A stretch of DNA of 59,827 nt from CAZGCA01 sp964524145. GTDB lineage: Bacteria > Hydrogenedentota > CAZGCA01. The DNA lies in NCBI GenBank assembly GCA_964524145.1, contig CAZGCA010000029.1:1-59827 (forward strand), given 5' to 3'. Position 1 is the stretch's first letter. Each line of letters begins with the position of its first letter. A program made the position numbers and the translations under genes. The notes below the pieces were generated by a model. It was not told the origin of the DNA and did no database searches. It saw nothing but the letters and a program-made list of their open reading frames with translations. This document shows, one piece after another, positions 50,546 through 59,506 of this stretch.

Positions 50546-51367
50546 TCATGTGAGCCATCTCTTAACCATCCGTTCCAACTCTTCCAAATCCTCGCTCGTC
50601 ACACTCCGCCCACCGAATTTCGCTCCCTCGGCAGCGGCTGCGAACAGTGTGAACCCCGGTTTCTGAACCACGCCGGGATCGGTTTCGAGACAATACTGTT
50701 TGAGCCGTTGCAGGTACTTGCCGTAGTCGCCGCTCAACCGGAGAGGCCGCAACGACTCGAGCGCGGCGGACAGCGTCGGCTGCGCTGTGACATCCGGCAG
50801 GGGTGCAAGAACCTTCTTCCGGCGGCGGGATACCACCGCGACCGTCACAGCTATGACCACAATTGCCGCCGCACCGACGGCGATTGCTGTCACCAACACG
50901 CTTTCGAGCAGATGAGTTCCCTCGACGTCGATCTCCGTCTCGTTAGTCAGAACCGAAAGATCTTCCTCCCCGCCCGCCTCCCTGTACCTTATTTCGAAGG
51001 CCGGTATGACAATCGGGCCTTCTTCATAGGCGACGAGAGTTAACTGCGTCACAAGCTCGACCCCGTCCGCGGTTGTCCGTGCTCGCACCGTCGATCCTTC
51101 AACACTGAGCCCCTCCAGCTCCGGGAGATGGAGGGGATTGATAACATACCTGTCCGCGCTGCCCGACCAGCTTAGGATGACATCAACGGCGAACGGCTTG
51201 TGCAGGCGAATCTTCTCCGCACGCACGTTTACTTCGTGGTTCGGCGCACCGAAACACACGTGCGATTGCAACAACAGCAATGCGCCAAAGAACAACGCGA
51301 TCACTGCTCTTTTGCCGGTTCCCACAGCGGCTGCACCTTCAGACATACCGTACATGACACACTTCAT
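50546..51367 (-). CDS. Membrane protein of the MoxR/Bat unit (BatD-like half)
   Basis: 273 residues from ATG 51367; other ATGs at 51355 and 51346 and a GTG at 51418 are possible, and no strong ribosome site separates them. Signal-like segment ALFFGALLLLQSHVCFG, a single beta-sandwich (KPFAVDVILSWSGSADRYVI, GPIVIPAFEIRYREAG), a membrane helix, then a helical C-terminal domain (GDYGKYLQRLKQYCLET). This topology parallels the protein at 46228-47250, so the operon holds two half-size BatD-like proteins besides full BatD. First gene of the operon. Confidence 0.68.
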   Translation of the reverse strand: MKCVMYGMSEGAAAVGTGKRAVIALFFGALLLLQSHVCFGAPNHEVNVRAEKIRLHKPFAVDVILSWSGSADRYVINPLHLPELEGLSVEGSTVRARTTADGVELVTQLTLVAYEEGPIVIPAFEIRYREAGGEEDLSVLTNETEIDVEGTHLLESVLVTAIAVGAAAIVVIAVTVAVVSRRRKKVLAPLPDVTAQPTLSAALESLRPLRLSGDYGKYLQRLKQYCLETDPGVVQKPGFTLFAAAAEGAKFGGRSVTSEDLEELERMVKRWLT

Positions 51368-51614
51368 TCTATGTGAGAGTATGGCAATAGACGTGCCGGG
51401 GTTCCGCTCTTGCGGCACAATCCCTGTAAAGCTTTGGAAGAGAATAGGATGTAGATACTCTCCTGATTAAGGAGCTGGTGCTTCAAGGTGGTGAGGAAAC
51501 CCCAAATGGGGTCTTGAACCCGAAATGAGGCAGTAATCACACAGGAAACGATGCAAATCGGGAATCTCGGCTATCCACCGGCCATCTTCCTCGCGTTCGA
51601 TTCGGGCAAGGTGG

Positions 51615-51920
51615 TCAGGTCGCCCCTCTTGTTGGGCTCTTGTGCAGGTCCTGGCCAGTCGCGAGCTTCTCCTTTAGGATCTCGCTGGCCAATCGCTTGA
51701 CTGGCTTGTGGTGTTTCCTCGCACTCGAACGCAAGGCCAAGAAGCTCTCTTCATCTACCTCAATTTCGAAATGTCGCCTTTTGAGGTGAACATCCAAGTC
51801 CACTGGTTCCAAGAATTCCTCATAGTCGGTGATACTGTGAGTGTCCCAGAACTCGGCGGCCTCCTCCTCTGAGGCAAACTTCTCGGGCAATGGGTCTATC
51901 TGTCTATCTGTGTGTCCCAT
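51615..51920 (-). CDS. brnA: BrnA/CopG-type antitoxin
   Basis: 101 residues. The N-terminal PLPEKFASEEEAAEFWDTHS and DYEEFLEPVDLD motifs are those of CopG/BrnA-type antitoxins, and the C-terminus ALRSSARKHHKPVKRLASEI is the ribbon-helix-helix-like DNA-binding part. ATG is preceded by GAGAGGAAC and overlaps the BrnT stop by 17 bases, so it is translated after the toxin. Expected role: neutralise BrnT and repress the operon. Confidence 0.78.
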   Translation of the reverse strand: MGHTDRQIDPLPEKFASEEEAAEFWDTHSITDYEEFLEPVDLDVHLKRRHFEIEVDEESFLALRSSARKHHKPVKRLASEILKEKLATGQDLHKSPTRGAT

Positions 51921-52191
51921 AGTAGTTCCTCTCTGAAGTGTCCATGTCTCGTGCTGAGATCGGCAATATCATACTATGCTTCTTCTTGATGAAGAAGACA
52001 ACCAAGTACCGACCGCTGCTGATTTGTGCCAGAGCGGAGTATACATCCTCACCGCGTATTCGTCCTTTGACCATCCTGCGAACAACGGGTGTGGAATAGA
52101 ACACTTCTTCCGCCTCCGCGACGGATACACCATGTTTGCTTGAGAACTTCTCGACGAAACGCTCTTTCCAGATAATGTCTGTGATCCGCAA
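51904..52191 (-). CDS. brnT: BrnT-like RNase toxin with TTG start
   Basis: 95 residues from TTG 52191. This start has GGAGG at the ideal distance of seven bases and yields the normal BrnT N-terminus; the frame could extend to GTG 52242 but loses that fit. BrnT motifs: KHGVSVAEAEEVF, RYLVVFFIKKKHSMILPI and SARDMDTSERNYY. The family are RelE-like ribonucleases. A weak start codon would limit toxin synthesis. Between MazE-like and BrnA-like genes. Confidence 0.8.
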   Translation of the reverse strand: MRITDIIWKERFVEKFSSKHGVSVAEAEEVFYSTPVVRRMVKGRIRGEDVYSALAQISSGRYLVVFFIKKKHSMILPISARDMDTSERNYYGTHR

Positions 52192-52208
52192 TGGCTGTCC
52201 TCCGACAT

Positions 52209-52457
52209 TCACCACGCCTCTCCGGCCACCGGCTTTCCCCACTGGGTTTCGGTAGCCCTGTAGTCTTCCGGAATGCGCGACACCAGTTGTTGCAAGCTGT
52301 GTCTGCCGCGCACGCGCCTTGTCGCAGCAACGATGATGACACCGTCTCGGGCGGTCACCTCTACTTCATCGCCGATCGAGATGTGCGCGTCTTCGAGCAC
52401 CCGTTTGCTGAGGCGAAGCCCCTGGCTGTTGCCCCATTTCTGGACCTTCGTAACCGT
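52209..52457 (-). CDS. MazE/AbrB-like antitoxin with apparent ACG start
   Basis: 82 residues counting an ACG start at 52457. The product would begin VTKVQKWGNSQGLRLSKRVL, the usual MazE opening, then ISIGDEVEVTARDGVIIVAA. AAGGAGGT lies upstream with exactly seven bases between GGAGG and the ACG, while no ATG, GTG or TTG is present at that place. Extending to TTG 52511 runs into the promoter. Either ACG serves as a start, or an ATG was lost by T-to-C change. Followed 17 bases later by brnT. Confidence 0.6.
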   Translation of the reverse strand, partial: TVTKVQKWGNSQGLRLSKRVLEDAHISIGDEVEVTARDGVIIVAATRRVRGRHSLQQLVSRIPEDYRATETQWGKPVAGEAW

Positions 52458-52476
52458 AGTGATACCTCCTTCGGCT

Positions 52477-52487
52477 ATACTAAGTAT
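52477..52487. promoter_or_regulatory. Operator-like palindrome over the TA promoter
   Basis: ATACTAAGTAT is an 11-base palindrome (ATACT-A-AGTAT), overlapping the -10 of the MazE/BrnT promoter. Its half-site resembles that of the fic operator (ATACTAAT). Likely bound by MazE or BrnA. Confidence 0.45.
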
Positions 52488-52511
52488 GGCCTCGGAGTCC
52501 CGGCTTGTCAA
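52483..52511 (-). promoter_or_regulatory. Promoter of the MazE/BrnT/BrnA operon
   Basis: Minus strand TTGACA (52506-52511), 17-base spacer, CATACT (52483-52488). Only about 25 bases from the AAGGAGGT ribosome site, giving a very short leader. Confidence 0.6.
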
Positions 52512-52623
52512 GTCCTATTGGCGGGCCAATGCACGCATCCAGTCGTGGGAGGACTTGTGGGGAGAGAAACGGTCCAAGATTGGCAGGAGACAAGTAGGAA
52601 TCCCCATGACGGGTGGGAGACAG

Positions 52624-55107
52624 TCAAGGTCGTTCGAGGTTTTCAGGTGCTTCGGATGCCTCTCGTTTTTCTATGTCTTCGAGCATCTGTTTTGCCTGCT
52701 CGAAGCTCGGGACTTCTTCGATGAGGTCGGTAAGGGTGTGTTTGGCCAGATCGGTCTTCCCTTGCTGCATGTACACTCCGGCGGCGGCCATCATTGCCGC
52801 AGGCTTCAGCTCGCTCGAGAGCGCAGCGACTCGGTCGATCTGGCTGATGGCTTCATCGAACTCGCCTTTCAGAGCATACACCCGGCTTGCAGAAAGCATC
52901 GCTTGAGGCATGTTCGGGGCCAGTTCGAGAACGTGCGCGTACTGAGAAAGCGACCGGTCCATCTCGCCCAGTCGGGCGTAGCTGTCGCCCAGCCTGAAGT
53001 GCATCATCAACGGTTCAGGTTGTGCCTTCTTGACTATTGCGACCGTCTCATCCAGCTCCTTGAGAGCGCTCGCCCTTTCACCTCGCGCCATATGGACTGC
53101 TGCAATGTTGAACCTTATGACCGGGTTGTCGGGGCTGATCGCTCGCGCTTTCTCGAACTGTTCCATGGCCTTGTCCGTCAGCCCCATTCTGCTGTACGTC
53201 CCGCCAAGGTTGGCGTAGACGTCTGCAACCTCCGGCGACTCGCCGTACAGAGCTATTGCCTGCTCATACTCTTTCTCGGCCTCTGCCAGACGTTCGAGTC
53301 GCGATAAGACGTTGCCGAGGTTGAAATGGGCGCTCGCGCTCTCGGGATTAATCTTCAGCGCCTTCCGAAGCTCGATCAATGCCTCCTCAAGCTGACCAAC
53401 CCTGTAGTACACGAGCCCAAGGTTGTTGTGATCCTGCGGCGAGTCGGGGTTGATATCGAGAGCCATCTTGAACGCGTCCATCGCTTCCTTGTGGAGCCCG
53501 CTTTGCAGGTAAACCGTGCCTATCGACGAGTACGATTCCCAATGGTACGGGTCTATCTCGACACACTTGGCGAACCGTTTAAGCGCGGCCTCGACGTCGC
53601 CGCGACGCAGCTCGATCATGCCTATGCTGTGATGGAGGCCTGCCAGGTTCGGCGACAGCGAAAGGGCCTTCTCATAGAGTTCCTGCGCCCTGTCCATATC
53701 GTCCATGTCGAAGTAGACGTTGCCGAGATTCGCGTGCGCTTCGCCGAACTCCGGCACCAGTTCGATAGCCTTGCCAAACAGCTCGATGGCTTTCTCCCGT
53801 TCTTCGCCGCGGTCGTATGCCAAGCCCAAATTGTTCAAGGCGAACATGCTGTTTGGAACCCGTGCGAGGTCAGCTTCCCACAGGCTGCGCGAATTGCGCC
53901 ATTGCACGTTCCGCCTCACGGACAGCACCGACATCAACAACAAGACAAGACTAAACAACACCAGCGCCGCCCGCCGGGCGTATAGTCTGCGCACACCTCC
54001 TTCTTCGAACGCTTCGAGCACCCGTTCGGCACCCATCGCCACCAGGAAACAGAACCCGATGGACGACAAGTAGAGGTACCTGTCCGCCATCAACGTCGAG
54101 ATCGGTATGATGTTTGACGACGGGGCAAGGCACGCGAAGTACCACAGGATGCAGAACGCGGTCCGGCGCGACTTCCTGAGCAGGAAGAAGCCCAAGCCCA
54201 CCAACAACAGCACAGCGACCGCTGCCGCCCACGCCGTCGCGTCGCCTGCTGACAGCACCGGCTGCTCGATGTAGCGTGCCATCAGGCCCACCGGAACGAT
54301 GAGCAGCCGGATGTATGCCAAGAACACCTTCATCATCGTGAGAAACGTCAGCAGCGCCGAGCCGCTATAGTAGCTCTTTATCGCCCCGCTACCCGATGCA
54401 ACTGAAATCGTCACGGCCATAAAGACACCCGTCAGCGCCCAGAACGGGAGATGGAGCTTCCAACGTTTCAAGAGAGCCCGAAACGTCATCCCCGGGATAA
54501 TGCAGTAGTCGTAGAGCAGCAGTATGGCCGGGAACGTCACCGTCGTCGCTTTGGAGAACAGAGCACAGACATAGCATCCCAGGGCACACGCATAGAGCTT
54601 GGGGAAGCGCCGCTCATCCTTCACGCTCATGGCGTAGAGGATCAAGGCGCCTGCAAAGAAACCTCCTGCAAGCAGATCTTTCCTGCCGGCCACCCAGGCG
54701 ACAACTTCAACGTGTATGGGATGGACAGCGAATAAGAGCGCCGCAAGCAGTGCAACTCGTTCGACCCCGAACACCTTGCGCGCCAGCAAGTAGATGAGCA
54801 GCGCGTTGGCCGCAAAGAGAATGACGTTGCCCAGATGGTAGCCGAACGCGTTCTGCCGCCAGATGCTGTAATCTATAGCGTAGGACAGGTCGCGCAGCGG
54901 CTGGTAGCTCTGCGTGCGGCCCGGAATGAATATCGAGATTATGCGCGCAGGCGTCAGCCTGACGATGAACCTGTTCTCGAGCACGAGCAACTCGTCGTCC
55001 CAATTTGTGAACTCGTTGAAAAGCGTGTTGCAATAGATCGTGGCCGCCAGCGCTACGACGATCAGCGCGGCAACGTATCGCACATCAAGCTTGGGAACGT
55101 CAACCAT
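52624..55107 (-). CDS. TMTC-like integral-membrane glycosyltransferase with TPR domain
   Basis: 827 residues from ATG 55107; GTG 55122 is an alternative. Residues 1-390 hold about eleven membrane helices and the diagnostic loop motifs NWDDELLV (acid pair, catalytic-type) and HPIHVEVVAWVAGRKDLL; further IIPISTLMADRYLYLSSIG fits the DUF1736 region of TMTC/PMT-like enzymes. Residues 400-810 are about eleven TPRs (LNNLGLAYDRGEEREKAIEL, HNNLGLVYYRVGQLEEALIE). The family transfers mannose or similar from lipid-linked donors onto proteins. No sorting signal other than the helices. Confidence 0.87.
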   Translation of the reverse strand: MVDVPKLDVRYVAALIVVALAATIYCNTLFNEFTNWDDELLVLENRFIVRLTPARIISIFIPGRTQSYQPLRDLSYAIDYSIWRQNAFGYHLGNVILFAANALLIYLLARKVFGVERVALLAALLFAVHPIHVEVVAWVAGRKDLLAGGFFAGALILYAMSVKDERRFPKLYACALGCYVCALFSKATTVTFPAILLLYDYCIIPGMTFRALLKRWKLHLPFWALTGVFMAVTISVASGSGAIKSYYSGSALLTFLTMMKVFLAYIRLLIVPVGLMARYIEQPVLSAGDATAWAAAVAVLLLVGLGFFLLRKSRRTAFCILWYFACLAPSSNIIPISTLMADRYLYLSSIGFCFLVAMGAERVLEAFEEGGVRRLYARRAALVLFSLVLLLMSVLSVRRNVQWRNSRSLWEADLARVPNSMFALNNLGLAYDRGEEREKAIELFGKAIELVPEFGEAHANLGNVYFDMDDMDRAQELYEKALSLSPNLAGLHHSIGMIELRRGDVEAALKRFAKCVEIDPYHWESYSSIGTVYLQSGLHKEAMDAFKMALDINPDSPQDHNNLGLVYYRVGQLEEALIELRKALKINPESASAHFNLGNVLSRLERLAEAEKEYEQAIALYGESPEVADVYANLGGTYSRMGLTDKAMEQFEKARAISPDNPVIRFNIAAVHMARGERASALKELDETVAIVKKAQPEPLMMHFRLGDSYARLGEMDRSLSQYAHVLELAPNMPQAMLSASRVYALKGEFDEAISQIDRVAALSSELKPAAMMAAAGVYMQQGKTDLAKHTLTDLIEEVPSFEQAKQMLEDIEKREASEAPENLERP

Positions 55108-55182
55108 AGAGCGCGTGCTCACTTCCTGACAACGTTGGAGTCCGTCACGTTGAGCCGGGCACGTTCAAACGAGACCAAGCGC

Positions 55183-55944
55183 CTATTTCGGTTCTTTCAC
55201 GTTTACATTCCAGTCCAATGGGATGAACACGATGGCGCTTACGTTCTCGTCGAGATACTCCTTGTCCGAACTGGGCAGATACTTCTTGATATAATCCAGC
55301 AACTGCTCGCCACGGCCCGCAAAATCCTCTCGCACGTACTTGAACAGCGACGAGACGTATATCAAGCGTTGGTCTTTCTCAATACGAACGTAACGCGGGT
55401 CGCGAATGAACTTCTTCGCGGCATCTTCAAGTTGTTTGTCGAGCTTTTCGGCCGCATACACTTCGTTGTGCAACTGAGGCGACCAGAGCGTGCCTCGGCA
55501 GAGCGCGAAATTGACCCGGGGGTCTTTGAACTCCTTGCGCAAAACCGTGTTGTAGATCTGGTGGAGTGTATAGGTTCCTCCCGCCACACGATACGCGTCC
55601 AAGGAGAAGAAGCCCGGTGCCTCCTCGACGTCCTTCAGCGGCCAGCTTGAGACAATCCCTTTCAGAACGCAGGCGTTATATGCATTGATCCAGAACGCCA
55701 GCCGCTCCTCATCGGACTTGAACGTCGCAGGCTGGGCCTTTGCCAGCGAACCAATGTACTTGTCGAGTTCAACCTGGCCCTCAGCAAGCGACTTGTAGTC
55801 TACCGTGCCGCCACTGACGTGTTCTTTCAGGATCTTCCCGTAAACGCTATGGTCGAATGTGATTGCCGGCTCTTCCGCAAACGCGCATGCCACGGCTGCC
55901 GTGAGAACCGTCAACCATAGTATCCCTGTGCTACAAACGCGCAT
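55183..55944 (-). CDS. DUF547 exported protein
   Basis: 253 residues from ATG 55944 (GGAG nearby; an earlier start at 56016 is not supported). Signal peptide at 1-22. DUF547 hallmarks: ERLAFWINAYNACVLKGIV, YRVAGGTYTLHQIYNTVLR, KDPRVNFALCRGTLWSPQL, EVYAAEKLDKQLEDAAKKFI, RYVRIEKDQRLIYVSSLFKY. Family function is unknown; proteins are periplasmic or secreted, with a conserved Cys and His. Preceded by the spacer that holds the hydrogenase promoter. Confidence 0.9.
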   Translation of the reverse strand: MRVCSTGILWLTVLTAAVACAFAEEPAITFDHSVYGKILKEHVSGGTVDYKSLAEGQVELDKYIGSLAKAQPATFKSDEERLAFWINAYNACVLKGIVSSWPLKDVEEAPGFFSLDAYRVAGGTYTLHQIYNTVLRKEFKDPRVNFALCRGTLWSPQLHNEVYAAEKLDKQLEDAAKKFIRDPRYVRIEKDQRLIYVSSLFKYVREDFAGRGEQLLDYIKKYLPSSDKEYLDENVSAIVFIPLDWNVNVKEPK

Positions 55945-56352
55945 CGTCTCCGTCCCTCTCGTCAAATCTGCCACAATCCGCCTTGGGGTTCCCGTTTGGT
56001 GCGCTGCCGGAATCATATTCTACCATACCAGAACCCCCGCAGTCATCAGCTGCGCGCCATTACGCCTCTGAGAGACGCATCTGCGTTGTGGGCTTGTGGC
56101 TGTTGACACACCGCACGGCGCAGGTTCTTTTGCGACGATCACGGCTTCGAACGCGGGTACGGGGAGAGACGTAGCGGAAGAGGTCGCCGAGCCACCTTCC
56201 GCCATAATATGAAGGCGACGCAGAATTGGAGTTGACGGCAATACTTGCCGATACCGGCCCACTCAGGCCAAGTCGAATCAAGCGGGCAACTCCCCGGGAA
56301 CGATGTTGTAAGCGATTTGTCAACAGTAATTTAATGCCATCCTCGTTTCTTC
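55945..56352. other. Intergenic region with no gene recognised
   Basis: About 400 bases between the DUF547 gene and the promoter at 56353. Short frames on both strands carry no start signal or conserved motif. Confidence 0.5.
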
Positions 56353-56381
56353 TTGACAAATCCGGCGTCGAATGATACACT
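56353..56381 (+). promoter_or_regulatory. Promoter of the NuoE/NuoF/HoxU-like operon
   Basis: TTGACA (56353-56358), 17-base spacer, TACACT (56376-56381). The leader to the first ATG is about 70 bases and contains a TCGGCCGA palindrome at 56393-56400. Confidence 0.7.
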
Positions 56382-56457
56382 ATGGCAAGTATCGGCCGAT
56401 AAGTGCCGGTAGGGAACAGTTGTGACATAGATTCGCCGACACACTAAGGAGACATTC

Positions 56458-56940
56458 ATGAGCACGGTTCACTATGCGGGGATTCTTGAGACGGTTGAGG
56501 GTCATCCTTCGGAATTGATCGAAGTCCTCCATGACATCCAGGAAGAATCCCACTATTTGCCGGAGGATGCATTACGGGCGGTATCAGAGAAGCTCGGCGT
56601 GCCGCTCATCGAGGTGTTTCGAGTAGCAAACTTCTATAAGGCGTTCACTCTTGTCCCCCGTGGGGCGCACCTCATCACGGTCTGCACGGGCACGGCATGC
56701 CACGTTCGCGGGGGTTCGAGGCTGCTTGATGAACTCTCCGGCCAACTGAATATCGCGGCAGGTGAGACCACTTCCGATGGCCAATTCACGCTCGAGGCGG
56801 TCAACTGCCTTGGTGCGTGCGCGCTGGGCCCCATCGTCGTGCTGGATGGCAAGTACTATGAACATATGACGGCAAGCAAGTTGCGCAAGTTGATCGAAAG
56901 CACGCGTGCGCAGGACAACGAGGATTCAGCATATGCCTAA
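56458..56940 (+). CDS. NuoE/HydC/HoxE-like [2Fe-2S] subunit
   Basis: 160 residues. Start has AAGGAGAC upstream. Helical N-terminus (LIEVLHDIQEESHYLPEDAL) and a thioredoxin-like [2Fe-2S] fold with cysteines in CTGTACHVRG and CLGACALGP (all four). Standard for the 24 kDa subunit of complex I, NAD-linked hydrogenase or formate dehydrogenase. It overlaps the next gene by eight bases. Confidence 0.92.
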   Translation: MSTVHYAGILETVEGHPSELIEVLHDIQEESHYLPEDALRAVSEKLGVPLIEVFRVANFYKAFTLVPRGAHLITVCTGTACHVRGGSRLLDELSGQLNIAAGETTSDGQFTLEAVNCLGACALGPIVVLDGKYYEHMTASKLRKLIESTRAQDNEDSAYA

Positions 56941-58786
56941 GATGCTCGGCCCCGATGCGCTTCTTGGATGGGCTAAGAAGGAACGTCAGGAACGTGAGAA
57001 GTTCGAGTCAACGGTTCAGATATGCGCCGATACCGGGTGCCGCGCGAGCGGCTCTGGTGTCGTGGTGAAGGCGCTGAGGAACGAGGTCGAGCGGCAGGGA
57101 TTGCAGGACAAGGTGAATATTAGGGAGACGGGTTGTCATGGATTCTGCGAGCAGGGTCCGCTCATGGTTATTGAACCCGGAAACATATTCTACGGCAAGG
57201 TAACGCCCGAGGACGTACCCGAGATCGTCTCAGAGACGCTGCTCAATAACAGAGTCGTTGAGAGGTTGTGTTATGTTGATTCGATATCGGGTGAACGTAT
57301 CATCAAAGAGTCAGACGTTCCTTTTTACAAAGCTCAAGACCGCACCATCCTCGGCCAGAACAAGCTAGTGGACCCTTTCGACATAAGCGCTTACGTCGCC
57401 AATGGCGGATATTCGGCCTTGGCCAGGGTGCTGACATCGATGGAGCCTGAAGAGGTTATCAGCGAGATACAGGAATCGGGGTTGCGCGGCCGAGGGGGCG
57501 GCGGATACCCGACAGGCCGCAAATGGGAACAGTGTCGCGCGGCAGACGGATACGAAAAGTACGTGATATGCAACGCTGATGAGGGGGATCCCGGCGCGTA
57601 CATGGATCGCAGCGTTCTCGAAGGCAATCCCCACGTCGTTCTCGAAGGGATGATGATCGGCGCGTTCGCGATCGGCGCGCAACAAGGCTACATTTATGTG
57701 CGCAACGAATACCCGCTGGCTGTCAAACACTCGAAGAAAGCTATCAGTGACGCGCGCGACGCCGGACTTCTCGGGGAAGATATCCTCGGTAGCGGCTTCT
57801 CGTTTGACGTAAAAGTTATGCGCGGGGCGGGGGCGTTCGTGTGCGGCGAATCAACGGCACTGATGGCCAGTGTTGAGGGAAAAGTCGGCGAGCCGCGGCC
57901 CAAGGATGTGCATACTGTTGAAAAAGGGCTGTACGGCAGGCCCACGACTCTCAACAACGTAGAAACATGGGCTAACGTGCCCGGTATCATCAACAAGGGT
58001 GCTGAATGGTTCGCTGCAAAAGGCACGGCCAGAAGCAAAGGGACAAAGATATTCGCGCTTACCGGCATGGTCAAGAACACCGGTCTCGTGGAAGTCCCGA
58101 TGGGCACGCCGCTGCGCACGATTGTCTTTGATATCGGTGGGGGTTCTGCAAACGGCAGCGCGATCAAGGCCGTGCAGACCGGCGGTCCGTCGGGCGGATG
58201 TCTGCCGACCGAAAAGTTCGATCTACCTGTGGATTTCGAGGCGTTGAGCGAAGCGGGATCGATGGTCGGTTCCGGCGGCATGGTGGTGATGGACGAAAGC
58301 ACCTGCATGGTGGACGTCGCACGGTACTTCCTGGCGTTTCTGATGGACGAATCGTGCGGCAAGTGCGCGCCGTGCCGTATCGGGCTCGACCGTATGCTCG
58401 AGATAGTCACCGACATTACCGAGGGACGCGGCACCGCGGAAAAGCTCGCGCTGCTGGAAGATGTTGCCGAGACCGTGCAGGTAGCCTCGTTGTGTGCGCT
58501 TGGCAAGACCGCTCCGAATCCGGTGCTCTCCACGCTGAGGTATTTCCGCGCCGAGTATGACGCTCACATCAGGGAACGGCGCTGTCCAGCGGGCGTGTGC
58601 CGTGCCTTGATAACCTATTCAATCGATACGGAAGCGTGTACCGGCTGTGGGGCCTGTTTGCGTGCGTGTCCGCACGAGGCCGTATCCGGTGCCAAGAAAG
58701 AGCCGCACGTGATTGACCAAGAGCTGTGTCAGAAGTGCGGCATCTGTCGCGACGAGTGCAAGTTTGACGCCGTGGTTGTTCAGTAG
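56933..58786 (+). CDS. NuoF/HydB/HoxF-like NADH/FMN flavoprotein with extra ferredoxin
   Basis: 617 residues from ATG 56933 (AGGA upstream). N-terminal thioredoxin-like [2Fe-2S] (CADTGCRASG, then CHGFCEQGP), central NADH and FMN sites (LRGRGGGGYPTGRKW, CNADEGDPGAYMDR, GESTALMASVEGKVGEPR), [4Fe-4S] motif ESCGKCAPCRIG with later SLCALG, and C-terminal double ferredoxin CTGCGACLRACPHEA and CQKCGICRDECKFDA. This layout is that of bifurcating HydB or NAD-reducing FdsB/HoxF. Complete. Confidence 0.94.
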   Translation: MPKMLGPDALLGWAKKERQEREKFESTVQICADTGCRASGSGVVVKALRNEVERQGLQDKVNIRETGCHGFCEQGPLMVIEPGNIFYGKVTPEDVPEIVSETLLNNRVVERLCYVDSISGERIIKESDVPFYKAQDRTILGQNKLVDPFDISAYVANGGYSALARVLTSMEPEEVISEIQESGLRGRGGGGYPTGRKWEQCRAADGYEKYVICNADEGDPGAYMDRSVLEGNPHVVLEGMMIGAFAIGAQQGYIYVRNEYPLAVKHSKKAISDARDAGLLGEDILGSGFSFDVKVMRGAGAFVCGESTALMASVEGKVGEPRPKDVHTVEKGLYGRPTTLNNVETWANVPGIINKGAEWFAAKGTARSKGTKIFALTGMVKNTGLVEVPMGTPLRTIVFDIGGGSANGSAIKAVQTGGPSGGCLPTEKFDLPVDFEALSEAGSMVGSGGMVVMDESTCMVDVARYFLAFLMDESCGKCAPCRIGLDRMLEIVTDITEGRGTAEKLALLEDVAETVQVASLCALGKTAPNPVLSTLRYFRAEYDAHIRERRCPAGVCRALITYSIDTEACTGCGACLRACPHEAVSGAKKEPHVIDQELCQKCGICRDECKFDAVVVQ

Positions 58787-58795
58787 GAGTCGAGA

Positions 58796-59506
58796 ATGGT
58801 CAAGTATATATCACTCACCATTGATGGAGCCAAGATAAGCGTACCCGAAGGCACAACGGTGCTCGATGCGGCTCTCGAGTACGGCATTTGTATTCCAAAC
58901 CTGTGCCACGTGCGGGAGCTCGAACCGATAGGCGTATGCCGAGTGTGTCTTGTCGAAGTGGTAGAAAACGGACGGTCGCGCGTCACGGCATCCTGTGCAC
59001 TCAGAGCGAAAGAAGGCATGGTCGTGTTAGCCCACTCGGAGAAAGTGCTCAAGGCCAGGCGGGTGGTGGCGGAGATGCTCGTTGCTGAAGCGCCCAACTC
59101 GCGGGCCGTCCAAGACCTGGCCGTGAAATGCGGCGTTACTGAGGTCCGGTTCCCGTTCAGAAACAACGATTGCGTGCTTTGCGGGCGATGCGTGCGAGTG
59201 TGCAGCGAGGTGTGGCGCGCGCAGGCGCTCGGTTTTGTCGGGCGCGGCAAGGACCGTCATGTAGCCCTCCCGTTTAACACGCGACCGGAGTTTTGCAAGA
59301 GATGCTGGTCGTGCATAGCTGTTTGTCCGATGACCATCACGCCGTGTGCCGGGCCAATGAAGGTTGGCGAAGAGTATCTCTGTGCGCAATGCGAATCACA
59401 GTTGTCAATGTCACAGAACATTGAAGATTCATGTACTTGGTGCAGATTGGGGGAAGGGTTTCAATGCGCACGCTGGGCGGACGTGGCCACGTCCGCGCGC
59501 CCATAA
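58796..59506 (+). CDS. HoxU-like iron-sulfur subunit with an extra C-terminal cysteine module
   Basis: 236 residues; AGGAGTCGAGA before the ATG. [2Fe-2S] ferredoxin at 1-75 (CIPNLCHVREL, VCRVCLVEV). Two ferredoxin-type [4Fe-4S] motifs follow: CVLCGRCVRVC and CKRCWSCIAVCPMTI. The C-terminal 65 residues add YLCAQC, SCTWCRLGEGFQCA, a five-cysteine group not in standard HoxU. It lacks the H-cluster cysteines of HydA, so it is the electron-transfer arm and the catalytic subunit is not in view. The gene ends next to a broken or short frame. Confidence 0.85.
   Translation: MVKYISLTIDGAKISVPEGTTVLDAALEYGICIPNLCHVRELEPIGVCRVCLVEVVENGRSRVTASCALRAKEGMVVLAHSEKVLKARRVVAEMLVAEAPNSRAVQDLAVKCGVTEVRFPFRNNDCVLCGRCVRVCSEVWRAQALGFVGRGKDRHVALPFNTRPEFCKRCWSCIAVCPMTITPCAGPMKVGEEYLCAQCESQLSMSQNIEDSCTWCRLGEGFQCARWADVATSARP

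Noticed and set aside
51499..51512. ACCCC-AAAT-GGGGT hairpin upstream of the bat operon
   Set aside because: Short stem, no T-run and no promoter nearby; function cannot be supported.
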